Shown in pieces: positions 41,684 to 52,154 of a stretch of 64,000 nucleotides of DNA (position 1 is its first letter; every line of letters starts with the position of its first letter). The notes below the pieces were generated by a model. The model was not told the DNA's origin, did not search any database, and was given only the letters and a program-made list of their open reading frames with translations. The DNA comes from Sclerotiophoma versabilis (lineage: Eukaryota > Ascomycota > Dothideomycetes > Pleosporales > Didymellaceae): the NCBI GenBank assembly GCA_012274445.1, contig JAAROD010000029.1:1736001-1800000 (forward strand). Reading direction: 5' to 3'. The position numbers were made by a program, and so were the translations under genes.

Positions 41684-43549
41684 ATATACCTTATAGATAA
41701 GTAGTGTATATAGGTAAGTAGTACACTTTTACTAAGACTACACTAAAACCTACTCTATTATAGCCTGTACCAACCTACTCTAACACTATACAGAGTAGAA
41801 TAACCTCTAATATTACTTAGAAACTTCTTCTACTTTATTCTTATATATTTACGTATTATGCCTAGTCTCTCTATACTATTTATAGTGTTATTAGAAGAAC
41901 TTAGCCTCTTTAGCACGTACTCTCTTTTTCTACTTCTTACTATTACTATACGCCCTAAACTTCTTAAGAGTAGTTATCTACTAGCCCTCTTTAACTATAA
42001 AGGTCTCTTCTACTTTAATTTACTTTCTCTTATATAATTTCTAGTATAAGGTAGCCTTATTTACTACTTAAAGCTTAGTAATCTTCTATTATACTAATAC
42101 TAGCTTATATATAATTATTACTACCCCCTCTAAGACCTTCTTAAATGCCTTAACTATAGAGGTAGGTAAGCTATCTATATGCCTCTAAATTCTTGTCTTT
42201 ATAAGTGTTAATTACAACCTAAGTTCTAGAGTGTTACTAGAGGTCTATAACTACTAGAGTGTGTTATTAATAGAGAGTTATAGTAATAGAGTGCGCAGCT
42301 TTATATTAAGAGTTAATATAACCTATTCTAGGTTAAATAGGACTAGTCTAGCCCCTTAGAACTCTTCTTAGATATTACTAGAAGTAAATAAAGCCTTAAA
42401 GGCTGCTATAAAGTATAGTAGAAACTTAACCTTTATAATATAGTTAATCTAGTTATAAATAAGGTTTTTAGCTTAGCGCCTATACGCCTTCTTTAAAGAG
42501 GCAAAACAACCTATATTAAGAGGCTGTAGAAGGTATAATAAGTAAGAAGGTATATAGGCAGTAATAATCTTATTATCCTTATAGTATTACTAGAATATAA
42601 GTAAGTTATAGCTCTTATAGCTATTAATAACTAGTAGATAGTAGGTACTAATAGTATGCTCCTTTATATACGTGTTAAAGTGCTTTAGCTAGTCTAGACT
42701 AAGCTTATTAGTAGTTTAGCTATTATTAGAGACTCTAATTTTCTAATCCTATAGTAGGTCCCCCTCTTTATACTAGGAAGAGAGGTAGTAGTACGCCTTA
42801 AAGATAATAAAGGGTAGAATAGCCTAACCTTTAGTATTAACACCCTGTATAACTGTTATCTACTCCCTATTACCTAGCTAGACTACCTTTAGCTATTCTT
42901 ATTACTCTAAAGCTATAATAACTACCTTTGTTAATATAACGCCTATTATAAAGCTAGTCTTATTAAAGTTATAGGTGTTATTATTCTAAATACTATACTT
43001 AGCTTTAATATTAGCTACTAGGCTAAACTAGCTCTAGATTACCTTAGGATTCTTGCAGAGGGCTCTCTTGTAGTTATACTTTTAATTAAACTTTATTATA
43101 AGCTCTAGTTAGCGCTTAATAAACATACTAGGCTAGTTTAGGCTAATATAGCCTAGACTGCGCTTAGCATATAAAGAATTAGCTATATTAGCTACAGCTG
43201 CAAGCTAAGGGGGAAATTCTTATACAACTAGCTTAAGTATATGCTTAATAATTACCTGCTCCTTAGTATTAGTTAGGTTCTGTAAGTTAGCTATAGTATT
43301 AGCGCGTAAAGGTTGTTTAGCGCGTTATTTGCGTAGTGTAGTTTTAGAGATGTTATAGATAGCTATAGTGCGTTTTATAGAGAGCTTAGAGTTAATTCTA
43401 AGAGCTTAAACTGTAAGCTGTATTTAAGCTTCTTTTAATGCATCTAGCTGGCGCTGTTGTTAAGGCATTAGTAGAGAAGTAGTGTTTTAGTGTAGTCTTA
43501 GCAAAAGCACACTGCTTGCCTGTGTGCACTGCTTACCTGTAAGGTACGT
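41684..43549 (-). mobile_element. RIP-decayed pogo/Fot1-like transposon G1
   Basis: 1866 bp with terminal inverted repeats: the right end reads (minus strand) acgtaccttacaggtaagca; the left end reads atataccttatagataagta, the same sequence after C-to-T and G-to-A change. Both ends are followed by TA. The minus-strand frame starts near 43467 with a CENPB/HTH-like N-terminus (TIAIYNISKTTLRK), then NTYNFNKTSFIIG, LLVINSYKSYN and LLQPLNIGCF in place of the three DDE Asp motifs, and a basic C-terminus. Many stop codons. Confidence 0.8.
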
Positions 43550-43551
43550 TA

Positions 43552-44083
43552 TAATTAACTCTAATTTAGAAGAAGTATAAGAAGTAGTAGAGTAGCTTAC
43601 TAAATTCTATTCTAAGCGTAATTAAGCACTATATAAAGAAGAGAGTAATTTTATTCTATAAGCGAGTTTTAGCCTAATAGGAAATTAGTAAGCTTTAAGT
43701 AGCTAATAAAGCTACTATATAATAAAAGTTATATAAAAGAAAGTAGGTTTAGAAGAAATAAACTCTAATAGTTAGAGATAGGTAGTAACTAGCAGCTCTA
43801 AAGAAGTTTAGAGCGCGTAGTAATAAGAAGAAGCTAAAGAAGTAGGTGCGCGCTTAAGAGGGTAAGCTAACCTAAAGGCGCTGTAGAAGGTGTAATTAGA
43901 CTAGCTATAACGCGTAAATGTGTAAGATTAATATAGAAGTAGTCTTTAAATAATATTATATACTGTAGTCTGCTATAAAGTGCTAAAGTATAGTGTTTAA
44001 GGCTATAATAGGTTAGGTTTTAGTAGGGGCTTAGTAAAAGTAGCTTGCTTGCCTTTTAGCTTGCTTGCCTGTAGGGTACGTTA
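43552..44083 (+). pseudogene. 3' fragment of a second pogo-like transposon
   Basis: Plus-strand remains of a transposase C-terminus (SYKRK..., KKKLKKQVRA) ending in a zinc-knuckle-like CRRCNQTSHNARTC, then a right terminal repeat ending gtagggtacgt plus TA at 44082-44083. RIP-type stops throughout. The 5' half is missing. Confidence 0.65.
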
Positions 44084-44202
44084 GTTATAAAAGACAAGAA
44101 TTAGTTAAAGTAAAGAAGGGTATTAAAAGAAAAAGAGAATCTTTTAAATTACTAGAGAGAATAACCTTCTCTTAAATAGGTATAAGCCTCTCTAAACTAC
44201 TA

Positions 44203-46044
44203 ACGTAAGCGGTAAGCGAGTCGCTTGGGCAAGCGAGTTGCTCACCTTTGCTAAGATTACACCTTATTTAACCTTTCATCTAATGTCTTAACAACCTGAT
44301 CTTGAATTGCTTTCTCGTGAGGATAGGATAGTCCTTGCTATCTAAGCTATGAAATCTGACGCGTCGCTAAGCCAGCAACGCGCTGCTGCTATCTATAACG
44401 TTCCTCAAAGGACCCTCTCTGACCAACGCGCCAAAACCACCTCACAACGCGATTCCCATCCCAACTCATCCTGGCTTACTAGGGTTGAAGAGGACACAAT
44501 TATACAATACATAAGGAAGCTTAACGCGCAAGGCTTTGCCCCTACGCTTAGCTATGTACGTGAAATGGCCAATCAACTGCTGGCTGCCCGTCACAGTAGC
44601 CAGGTTGGGGAAAAATAGGCTAGGAACCTTGTACGCCGGAAGCCTAAGATCAAGTCTTAAGTAACTAGACAGCGCGATCACCAGAGAGTCCTATGCAGCA
44701 ACCCAGCTATTATCAGCCCCTGGTTTGACCTTGTACGCAACGTCAAAGCTAAGTATGGTATCCTAGACGAAGATACCTACAACTTCAACGAGACTGGCTT
44801 CCAGATAGGTGTTGGGGGGTCTGTTAAGGTGGTAACTGCGTCTGAGAGGCGTCTTAGACCATTGCAGGTCCAGCCTGGCGACCGTGAGTGGGCGACGTTA
44901 ATTGCCGCGATCAACGCTATAGGGTGGGTTATCCTGCCCTTTATCATCTTTAAAGCAAAGAACCACAACCAAGCCTAGTATCACAACCTAAAGGATTGGC
45001 GGATTGGTGTCAGCAAGAACAGCTGGACAACAAATAAACTGGGCCTAGAGTGGCTAAAGCACTTTATCCAGCACACAACAGCTCAGACAGTGGGTAGCCA
45101 CTGGCTGCTGATTATTAACGGCCACAAGAGCCACAAGTCGCTTGCCTTCCAGGATCTGTGTGAGGAGAGCAAGATTATCACTCTCTGTATGCCTCCTTAC
45201 ACCTCCCATATCCTACAGCCACTTAATATGGGCTGTTTTGCCCCATTGAAACGAGCATATAAGACAGAGATTAATGTCTTAGCAAACAGCGACATCACTC
45301 ACATTGACAAGAAGTCGTTTCTAGATACCCTTAATCAGGTATTTAATAAGGCGTTTTCATCTAAAAACATCCAATCAAGCTTCCAAGCAACAGGCTTAGT
45401 CCTACATAACCCAGAGGTGGTGATATCACGGCTTGAAGTAAGGCCTTGTACAACGTCACCACCTCTACTACAGCCTGACCTTTGGCAACCTAAAACACCA
45501 AGCAACGCTGCTGAAATTAGGGCTCAATCAACGTTGATATCAAAGAGGATAAGGGAATATAGGAGTTCGTCAGAAAATTCAATCCAGGATATAGTGCAGC
45601 AGCTCCAAAAGGGAGCTGAAATGATGGTGCATGGTGGGGTGCTAATGGCAGCTGAGATAACCAGACTTCGAGCAGCAAATAAAGCAGCTTCTGAGCGTAA
45701 AACACGTAAAAAGAAGCAGATCCAGCATGGTGGGACCCTATCTCAGCAAGAAGCAGAGGAGATAGTTAAGCGTAGGGATGCTAATGCGCTGGTTGAGGCT
45801 GAGAGGCGTGAGGAGAGGATGCGAACAGGTAGTGGTGGACAGGGTTCTCAACGCTGTAGGAGGTGTAGTGAGGCAGGGCACAACAAGCGCACATGTAAGA
45901 AAGATACTGTGGACTAAGTAGATTAATTTAACGTACTGTGAGCTACAGTACAACGTTGTGGTGTTGAGTTATAGTGTTGCAAAGGTCTAAGGCTTGAAAA
46001 GGTGAGCGACTTGCTTGCCTGAGCGACTCGCTTACCGCTCACGT
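44203..46044 (+). mobile_element. pogo/Fot1-like transposon E, moderately RIP-mutated
   Basis: 1842 bp, TA target duplication (44201-44202 and 46045-46046) and inverted terminal repeats of about 50 bp: left acgtaagcggtaagcgagtc, right (complement) acgtgagcggtaagcgagtc. Carries one transposase frame (44283-45917). Confidence 0.9.
44283..45917 (+). pseudogene. Transposase of element E (CENPB-HTH / DDE_1), five stops
   Basis: One continuous frame of about 545 codons with no frameshift but stops at 44289, 44343, 44616, 44658 and 44976, all explainable as CAA-to-TAA or TGG-to-TAG. HTH region AAAIYNVPQRTLSDQRA; catalytic core positions read FNETGF, INGHKSH and LNMGCF where active enzymes have Asp, so all three catalytic Asp are Asn. 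The C-terminus has a zinc knuckle CRRCSEAGHNKRTC. Inactive. Confidence 0.9.
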
Positions 46045-46046
46045 TA

Positions 46047-47098
46047 ATAGTAGCTCTTTTAAGTATATACCTAGCTGAGAACACGTTGTAATAAAAGTAC
46101 TGGCTAACAGATGTCGCCAAAGCTACCAGAGACATATACGCACAAGCATCTGAAGAGTCCAAGAATAGTGAAGGGTTGAGGCCGCAGTACGCGTTGGCAA
46201 ACTGTAGGAGGCTGCATTCGCAATTGAATAAATCGCAGGAAGTGCCGCTAGGCCAATCGTAAAACGTGTTGATGAGAAGGGCTGTAAGAGGTTGAACTTG
46301 GCGCTAGCCAAAATTCTCCTTCGTTCAATTTGTAGACTTGCAGTCTGCGGCAGTACGGCAGTACAGTGCCTTGTCATTATTTAGACAAGGCCCGAGAGTA
46401 AATTGTACTTTTTGGCATAACATTGGCGTACTAGTCAGTGTAGAATTGAGCTTGTACATCTTGAGCCTAGAAACGCAGAAAATAATATGGGGTAAATGCA
46501 TCGCTATTCTGATGTCAACGATGGTCTAGAATGATGAACGCGGGACACGGACGGGGTAGCCCACAGATTTAGTGATGATGTTTCATTGGTGACAAAATCT
46601 AACAAGGATGCAAAACGTGCGATATGGAGTGGCGCGGATGGCACGTGTTGTAGATAAATAGTGTGTTTCAACGTTGACTAGGTCAGGCTAGCTTTGCTAT
46701 GCACGTTGCATCCGAAAAGGATGTGATTGGAAAGATGTCGCCGACATCTGAAACGGAACTAGGCCTATCGGCACGAGCGGCAGTGACCGTAACGGCCTTG
46801 ATGATTTGGGAAGCATCTGGTACAAAATTAGATGTGTGTTTATTTAGCAAACTCCTGGAGCTCTGGCCCTTAATTACCACCACTATACTTACCGATCCTC
46901 CAAGACTATGCCCAGTACTTTAATATAACGTTCAATCTCGACTAAGATTGGACAACCGTCCAGGTTTGCCGAATCGTTGCTCAGGTAAGTGTATAACTTC
47001 AAGCGAAAAGGCGACATGAACAGATACAGCACCACACCACACTCTTTTTTTCACACACCACATTCGTTTCTTCTCTTCAATTACCAAGACTATCAAAC
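46047..47098. other. Host spacer between transposon E and the LPMO gene
   Basis: GC-balanced unlike the flanking RIP DNA. Short overlapping ORFs at 46683-46923 on both strands have no motif. The last 300 bp are the LPMO promoter, with a pyrimidine-rich CTTTTTTTTCACAC leader. Confidence 0.4.
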
Positions 47099-48202
47099 AT
47101 GATGTTCATATACTCCCTTTCGGTCGCCTCGATGGCGACCTTCGCTTCTGCGCATACTATTATGCAAAGCTTCAATGGTCTTCCCCAGGGTAAGGGAATC
47201 TACATGCCCAGCAGCGACAATCCAATCCAAGACGTCAATTCTCCATCGATGGCCTGTAACGGCGCGCCCAACTCATACTTCAAGGTTCGTTAGGCCCAAA
47301 CATCCTGCACCATTGCCAATAAGCCAGAAAACTAATTTGTATCCATCAGGCTCCGACCGACGTTGTTGAAATTCGTGCTGGACAGGAAGTCACCGGCGCG
47401 TGGCTCCACACCCTTTCCAGCACCGGACCTGATTCCACCGCCGACAACAAAGTTATCGACTCCAGCCACAAAGGGCCTACTATGGTGTACATGAAGAAAG
47501 TCGACAACGCCCTCAGCAATCCTGGTCTTGGGCCTGGTACTGGATGGTTCAAGATCGCCCATGCAGGCTACGAGAATGGCCGCTGGGCTGTTGACGATCT
47601 CATCACAGCGGGCGGAGTCCAAAAAGCCACTATCCCGCAGTGCATTGCTAATGGTGATTATCTGGTGCGCTTTGAAGTGCTTGCTCTGCACTCAGCGTCT
47701 AACGTGTACGTGTTCCGTTTCTTCTCTGACTTATTGCCTTGCTGACATTTGCGACAGTGGCGAAGCCCAATTTTACAACGGATGCACTTCGGTAAGAGTA
47801 TCTGGCGGCACAGGTGCTGAGACTCCGTCTACAGTGGCTATCCCTGGAGCGTACAAGGCCACCGATCCAGGCGTTCTTTTCAACGTCTGGTCTGCGGGCA
47901 ACGGAAAGCCGTACCCTAAGGGTCCATACTCAATTCCGGGACCGGCGGTCTTCACCTGCTCGTCTACTGGCTCGTCTGTTGGCTTGAACACTGGCTCGGC
48001 TGGCTCGGCTGCTGGCCCGGCTGCTGGCTCGTCGACCTTCACTACTATGGTCACCTCGACTCGCCCGACTACTCGCCCGACTACCCGTCCTACTAAGACT
48101 ACCAAGACCCGTCCTACTAAGCGCCCAACTACCCGTCCGACTGCTAGCATGGCCACTGGCTCGACTCCTAGCCCAGTTAAAGAATGCAGGAACAAGGTTT
48201 AA
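47099..48202 (+). CDS. Secreted AA9 lytic polysaccharide monooxygenase
   Basis: Exons 47099-47284, 47350-47705, 47758-48202 (introns 65 and 52 bp; GTTCGT..CATCAG, GTACGT..CGACAG), giving 328 residues. The signal peptide ends ...TFASA and leaves His as residue 1 of the mature enzyme (HTIMQSFNG), as copper coordination requires. The second copper His is in SSHKGPTMVYMKK, and the Gln..Tyr pair is in GEAQFYNGC, with LVRFEVLALHSAS before it. Conserved WFKI and GAYKATDPGVLFN segments follow. Expected to cleave cellulose or hemicellulose oxidatively outside the cell. After the catalytic domain a Gly/Ser then Thr/Arg/Pro-rich tail (RPTTRPTTRPTKTTKTRPTK) ends without a CBM1. The gene is intact despite lying between RIP-decayed transposons. 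Confidence 0.92.
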
Positions 48203-48521
48203 ACTGCAACCATTGCGTTGAGGTTGCTCTAATGGCTTACAAGTGTTTTTGTATATAAAGCTTTTTTAAGGGGAGGATATGCAGGTAGGGTATAGCGTCC
48301 TTGCAGTATCTTCAAAAGCATTTTGTAGGCAGGGAAGAGCGGCGTCTACACAAGGCCACCCCCTAGTAAGAAAAAACTAGACACTTTTTAATAACATAAC
48401 CCACCCTACTGAATGTTAGTTTCCTAGCACCTATACAAAATGGCATCGCACAACATCTACAGGCAATTAAATAAGCTAAAATTAATTTCTAAGGCTATTA
48501 AGAAGCTATGTAATCCTACTA
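48203..48521. other. LPMO 3' region
   Basis: No gene seen; becomes AT-rich toward the transposon fragment. Confidence 0.35.
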
Positions 48522-48698
48522 ACGTACTCTACAGGCGAGTTGATCAACAGGTAAGTCGATTACTTTTGCCAAGCCCCCACCAAACCACCCTTCCTACACT
48601 AATGCCTTCCTAACAACACTACTTAGACGCGTTAAAAGAGCTTTAGATACAGCTTACAATCTAGGCTCTTAGACAAGACGCGAACCGCCCCTAGCAAC
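48522..48698 (+). pseudogene. 5' end of a pogo-like transposon
   Basis: After TA (48520-48521) the terminal repeat acgtactctacaggcgag starts, then a leader and ATG 48602 with a decayed N-terminus (L-D-A-L-K-E-L ... RQDANRP). Cut off by the solo LTR at 48699. Confidence 0.65.
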
Positions 48699-49164
48699 TG
48701 TTACGATCTGTTGCAGCCTAGCCCTACTATACTCACGAGGCAACCAGGGTTGCTCTCTCTAAGCGAGTAAACATAAGAGAGCACAACACTAGTGCTCTCT
48801 ATAATCTCTCCTTAGCATAAGAGCAAGAGAGCAGTACTACTTTCTATACTCCTATAATCTTAAAAGAGTATATAGAGTAACAGAGCATTATATATAGCAC
48901 CCCTATACTTATTAAGTATATAGTAAGTAGGAACATAACCCTTATAGTTTATGTTTAACTTAGTTAATTAAGTTTATCTTTAGAATCTTAACCTAACTCT
49001 TAAGCTAGATAGTCTACTCTATACTACTTATTATTACTCTCTATTATTATAGTGTTTTACTACGCAATAACCTAACCTCTTATAGACTCTTCTATACTAG
49101 TGCTTGTTTCTAAGAGCTAATAGAATAGTACTTATAAGCTTTACTTAAAAGTATAACTTTAATA
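48699..49164 (+). repeat. Solo LTR of the Gypsy family, third U3 type, RIP-decayed
   Basis: Starts tgttacgatctgttgcag and ends aactttaata (decayed aacttcaaca). The R-U5 part matches the intact LTRs after C-to-T/G-to-A change. U3 is different and carries agagagcac / gtgctctct as an inverted repeat near 48776-48800. Confidence 0.8.
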
Positions 49165-50489
49165 GTAAATATTCTTTACTAGCCTTTAGCTAGACTATTA
49201 TATCTAGAGCACTATATAGGCTTTAAAAGGTAAATCTTTAAAAAGTATTATAGTAACTCTTATTAGTATATAAGTATATATTATAAATTAGTAATTATAC
49301 TTCTATTATACTTCTAATACTATAGATTTAGAGAGAAGGTATAGATATAGATAGTATAATAAAGTAATAGGTAGAGAAAGGCTAATTATTTAGCGCTAGC
49401 TAAATATAGCTAATTAATATAGAAATAGAGCTAGTAGTCTTAGTAAGTTCTTATAGAGCATTTATAGAGGTAAAAGTAGAGCTAAAGTGCATTTCTAGTA
49501 GGAATGTAAGGAGTTGCGCAGATGTAGGCGTTACCTGCTAATAAGCAGCAGCTACATAGCTAGCACCTATAAGGTTAACATCTATCCCTACGTGCTCTTT
49601 ATCTAAGACAGTCTCTGCACAATAGCATTTAGCTACACCTACTCCCTCGCCCCTAAGACCGAGCGTGTTCCTCTTGAAGGGGCCGACCAGATAATGGTTG
49701 AGATGGGCGTTAGATAGTGTATCTGTTAACCTCTTCAAGCATAGGAGTCTTTAATTGTAGTATTTAGGACGTGTGACCTGCGTCTACTTACCTCACGGCT
49801 GAAGTGACCAACCTATCGTAATCATCGACTTGGGGGATGTGGTAAGAGTCTGCTCCTTGCAAATCGCCTTCGATGGTACATGACACTTCGTCCTTAAACG
49901 CATGCGAGCTACTGCTTGATGATCGCAGTTTCAAGCTTGTTCCGTCTAGATCTCTGACATTGGTTTGCGTTTAAATTAACGGTTGGGACGAACTGTATAT
50001 TGAGTACCAGACTGTCTGAACAATATTATGATGCCACAGATGCATTATGTATTGACTACGTCTTTGTTAATCCGCCTGCAGGTGTATGGTCTGCTGTTCA
50101 GCGTTATGACCACAGCCCCGTCTCTCACATCAACCTCAAAACCTCTTCTCATTGTATTGATGGTGGTATTCCTGTTCTCAGGCTAGCTCTCTGAATAGTC
50201 CAAAGTCTCCAATCTATCTGTCTGATTTCAAGATTTCTGGGGACTTGGAACATATGATTTTGTGCTATTTTTAGGTCTAGAGATGTGCAAACGACTGTCG
50301 GCACCTAACCCATCTGTAGCTTTTGATTTCCATCACACTGTCCGGGGAAAGCAACATTCGCTGCCTAGAATCATTCAAACTGTCACTTCCACACCGTTAA
50401 TAGACGACGCCAATTTCTGCTTTTGTGTTGAGCTTCTATCCCGCCAGACAGACATTTGGAGATCTTGGAGCTAGATATACATCATCGCT
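49165..50489. other. RIP-decayed remnant (to about 49480), then gene-poor host DNA
   Basis: 49165-49480 is TA-rich with no recognisable domain. A minus-strand ORF at 49538-49738 (HLNHYLVGPFKRNTLGLRGE) has a coding-like look and may be a fragment of a lost gene. The remainder shows nothing. Confidence 0.35.
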
Positions 50490-51782
50490 CTACTCATAGG
50501 ATAGCCACATCTTCATTTCATGAATCGACAGTAAAAGCCCGTGCTCTGTAATTGCCTTGCTCTGCGTATATAACGCATCATGCTCAAGTTGATCCATCAC
50601 CTCGTTCTCAGCCATGCTTCGTTGCTGAGTGCCATGTTCCCCCCACCAGTCCCAGAAATACTGATGTGCTTTGTCGTGCTCCTGTCGGAGTACCTCTATT
50701 CGCTTTGTATTTTGGGCGCACAAGTCATCAATGTTGTTTGGCGCAGCCTCGTGGGCACCATGACTAGTTGTAAGCAGATGTGTCGTATATTGCTCAGGCT
50801 CTTCAAACCAAGCACCGCAGTTAGCTACTAAACAGCTAAAAGGTTCATGTCGTCCTTTAAAGTAGTGCTGTTCTATAGCTGCCGCTCGATGCAACTCTGC
50901 TGCTCGACGCTGATCGTTGAACTTTTCCCATAGACTGTTTGCTTTGATGAAGGCGCCTACCCGCCCCCTGTAAGGTTTCTTAGGCGGTACCACAATCGTC
51001 CCAGGAGGGTTTGAATGTTCCAGCTTTGGCGTTATCACTGTGTCTGTGTCTCCTTGACCAGCCGTCAGTCGCCACAGGAACCTCTTTCTTCGGCAATTCG
51101 AAAGGTCATCTCCTGTCTCGGCCGCGTAGAAAAACAAACCGATGCCTTGGGGACACAATTGCGCAACTCTGTGACAGCAATCAGTCATTGGGGGGTTGCC
51201 ATGGGGTCGCCTATCGTCCGTGCTGAGCATGATGCGTTTGACCTTAGGGCAAACGCGCTGTACGATCTGCCAGAAATCGTTTATACCTGCTTTGATACGC
51301 TCATCAAATAGCTCGATCAATTCCTCGTCGGGGGCACCTGTTTCCCACCAATCTTCAGGATACCAGGAATTGAACGCCAATTCAAACTCAAGATTAAGCT
51401 GCTCAATACTAGCCAAGAAACAGGCGTCGTGAGCTAATTCGCTGGGTGAGCTGCAATGTCGGAACAGGTCTGTATGCAGGCGGTACCATGTCCTCTGGTC
51501 TGCGAAGAATAGCTTCTTCGACTCTGTACGAAGATCGCGCGATGTGTGCATGAGCTGGAAAAGGGTTGGCGCATCGCACAGTTGAATGATTCGTAGCTGC
51601 AGCTCCACTGGCAACTTAGGATAGTTACTAAAATAGTCTCCTGAGGTCGTGAAGTGTAGCGGACTGATGTGTTGATGAAAATATCTGAAGAACTGCCCTC
51701 CAGAAGTGACAGGAATGGTGAAATCGAGCGGCTCTGTCCAGTATCCCTTGTCGATTACGTGCCAGGTCATGGTAGTGGACAT
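50490..51782 (-). CDS. F-box-like protein with C-terminal C2H2-like finger
   Basis: 430 residues from ATG 51782 (MSTTMTWHVIDKGYW); the open frame extends further upstream but without an ATG. Near residues 55-95 LPVELQLRIIQLCDAPTLFQ ... TSRDLRTE has the Leu-Pro and helix pattern of F-box-like domains in fungi. A region near residue 330 has C-x4-C-x12-H-x5-H (CLVANCGAWFEEPEQYTTHL), compatible with a single zinc finger. The middle is acidic/aromatic (WYPEDWWETG). F-box proteins recruit substrates to SCF ubiquitin ligases; here this is inferred from the motif alone. No introns needed. Confidence 0.65.
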   Translation of the reverse strand: MSTTMTWHVIDKGYWTEPLDFTIPVTSGGQFFRYFHQHISPLHFTTSGDYFSNYPKLPVELQLRIIQLCDAPTLFQLMHTSRDLRTESKKLFFADQRTWYRLHTDLFRHCSSPSELAHDACFLASIEQLNLEFELAFNSWYPEDWWETGAPDEELIELFDERIKAGINDFWQIVQRVCPKVKRIMLSTDDRRPHGNPPMTDCCHRVAQLCPQGIGLFFYAAETGDDLSNCRRKRFLWRLTAGQGDTDTVITPKLEHSNPPGTIVVPPKKPYRGRVGAFIKANSLWEKFNDQRRAAELHRAAAIEQHYFKGRHEPFSCLVANCGAWFEEPEQYTTHLLTTSHGAHEAAPNNIDDLCAQNTKRIEVLRQEHDKAHQYFWDWWGEHGTQQRSMAENEVMDQLEHDALYTQSKAITEHGLLLSIHEMKMWLSYE

Positions 51783-52154
51783 TTTCACCGACACGACTCG
51801 GGCGTCGTGGTCAATGAAGTTGTAGACACGCTGGAATATCTTATGTAGGCCAGACAACGAGGCGCAGGCAGCAGGAACGGCCCGACAATGCCTAGGTGAT
51901 CTACAAACAAGAAACCACGCCACCACTAGCGCGGTCGGGCTCAAAAGATTCGCGTGGGGCACTGCCACAGTTAGATTTTCTATAATTAAACAACCTCTCA
52001 ATACCCGGACTCGCCTGCAGTCAATTGAACACCGACCGATGTGAGCACAGTTGACTCCACGACAAAAGCTAATCCTGCCAATACCTTACTGACTGATGTA
52101 TCATTGCCAATTCTCACCCGAGACCCGTTAGTAGACGCCTGCACTAAACCCATA
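51783..52154. other. Promoter region of the F-box-like gene
   Basis: 372 bp between two genes in the same (minus) direction. Nothing else seen. Confidence 0.35.

Noticed and set aside
41684..43549. G1 inserted cleanly into the pogo fragment at 43552
   Set aside because: TA flanks both sides, but the left flank is the Molly-like B1 and the right flank is a different transposon, so a simple insertion does not explain the junction.
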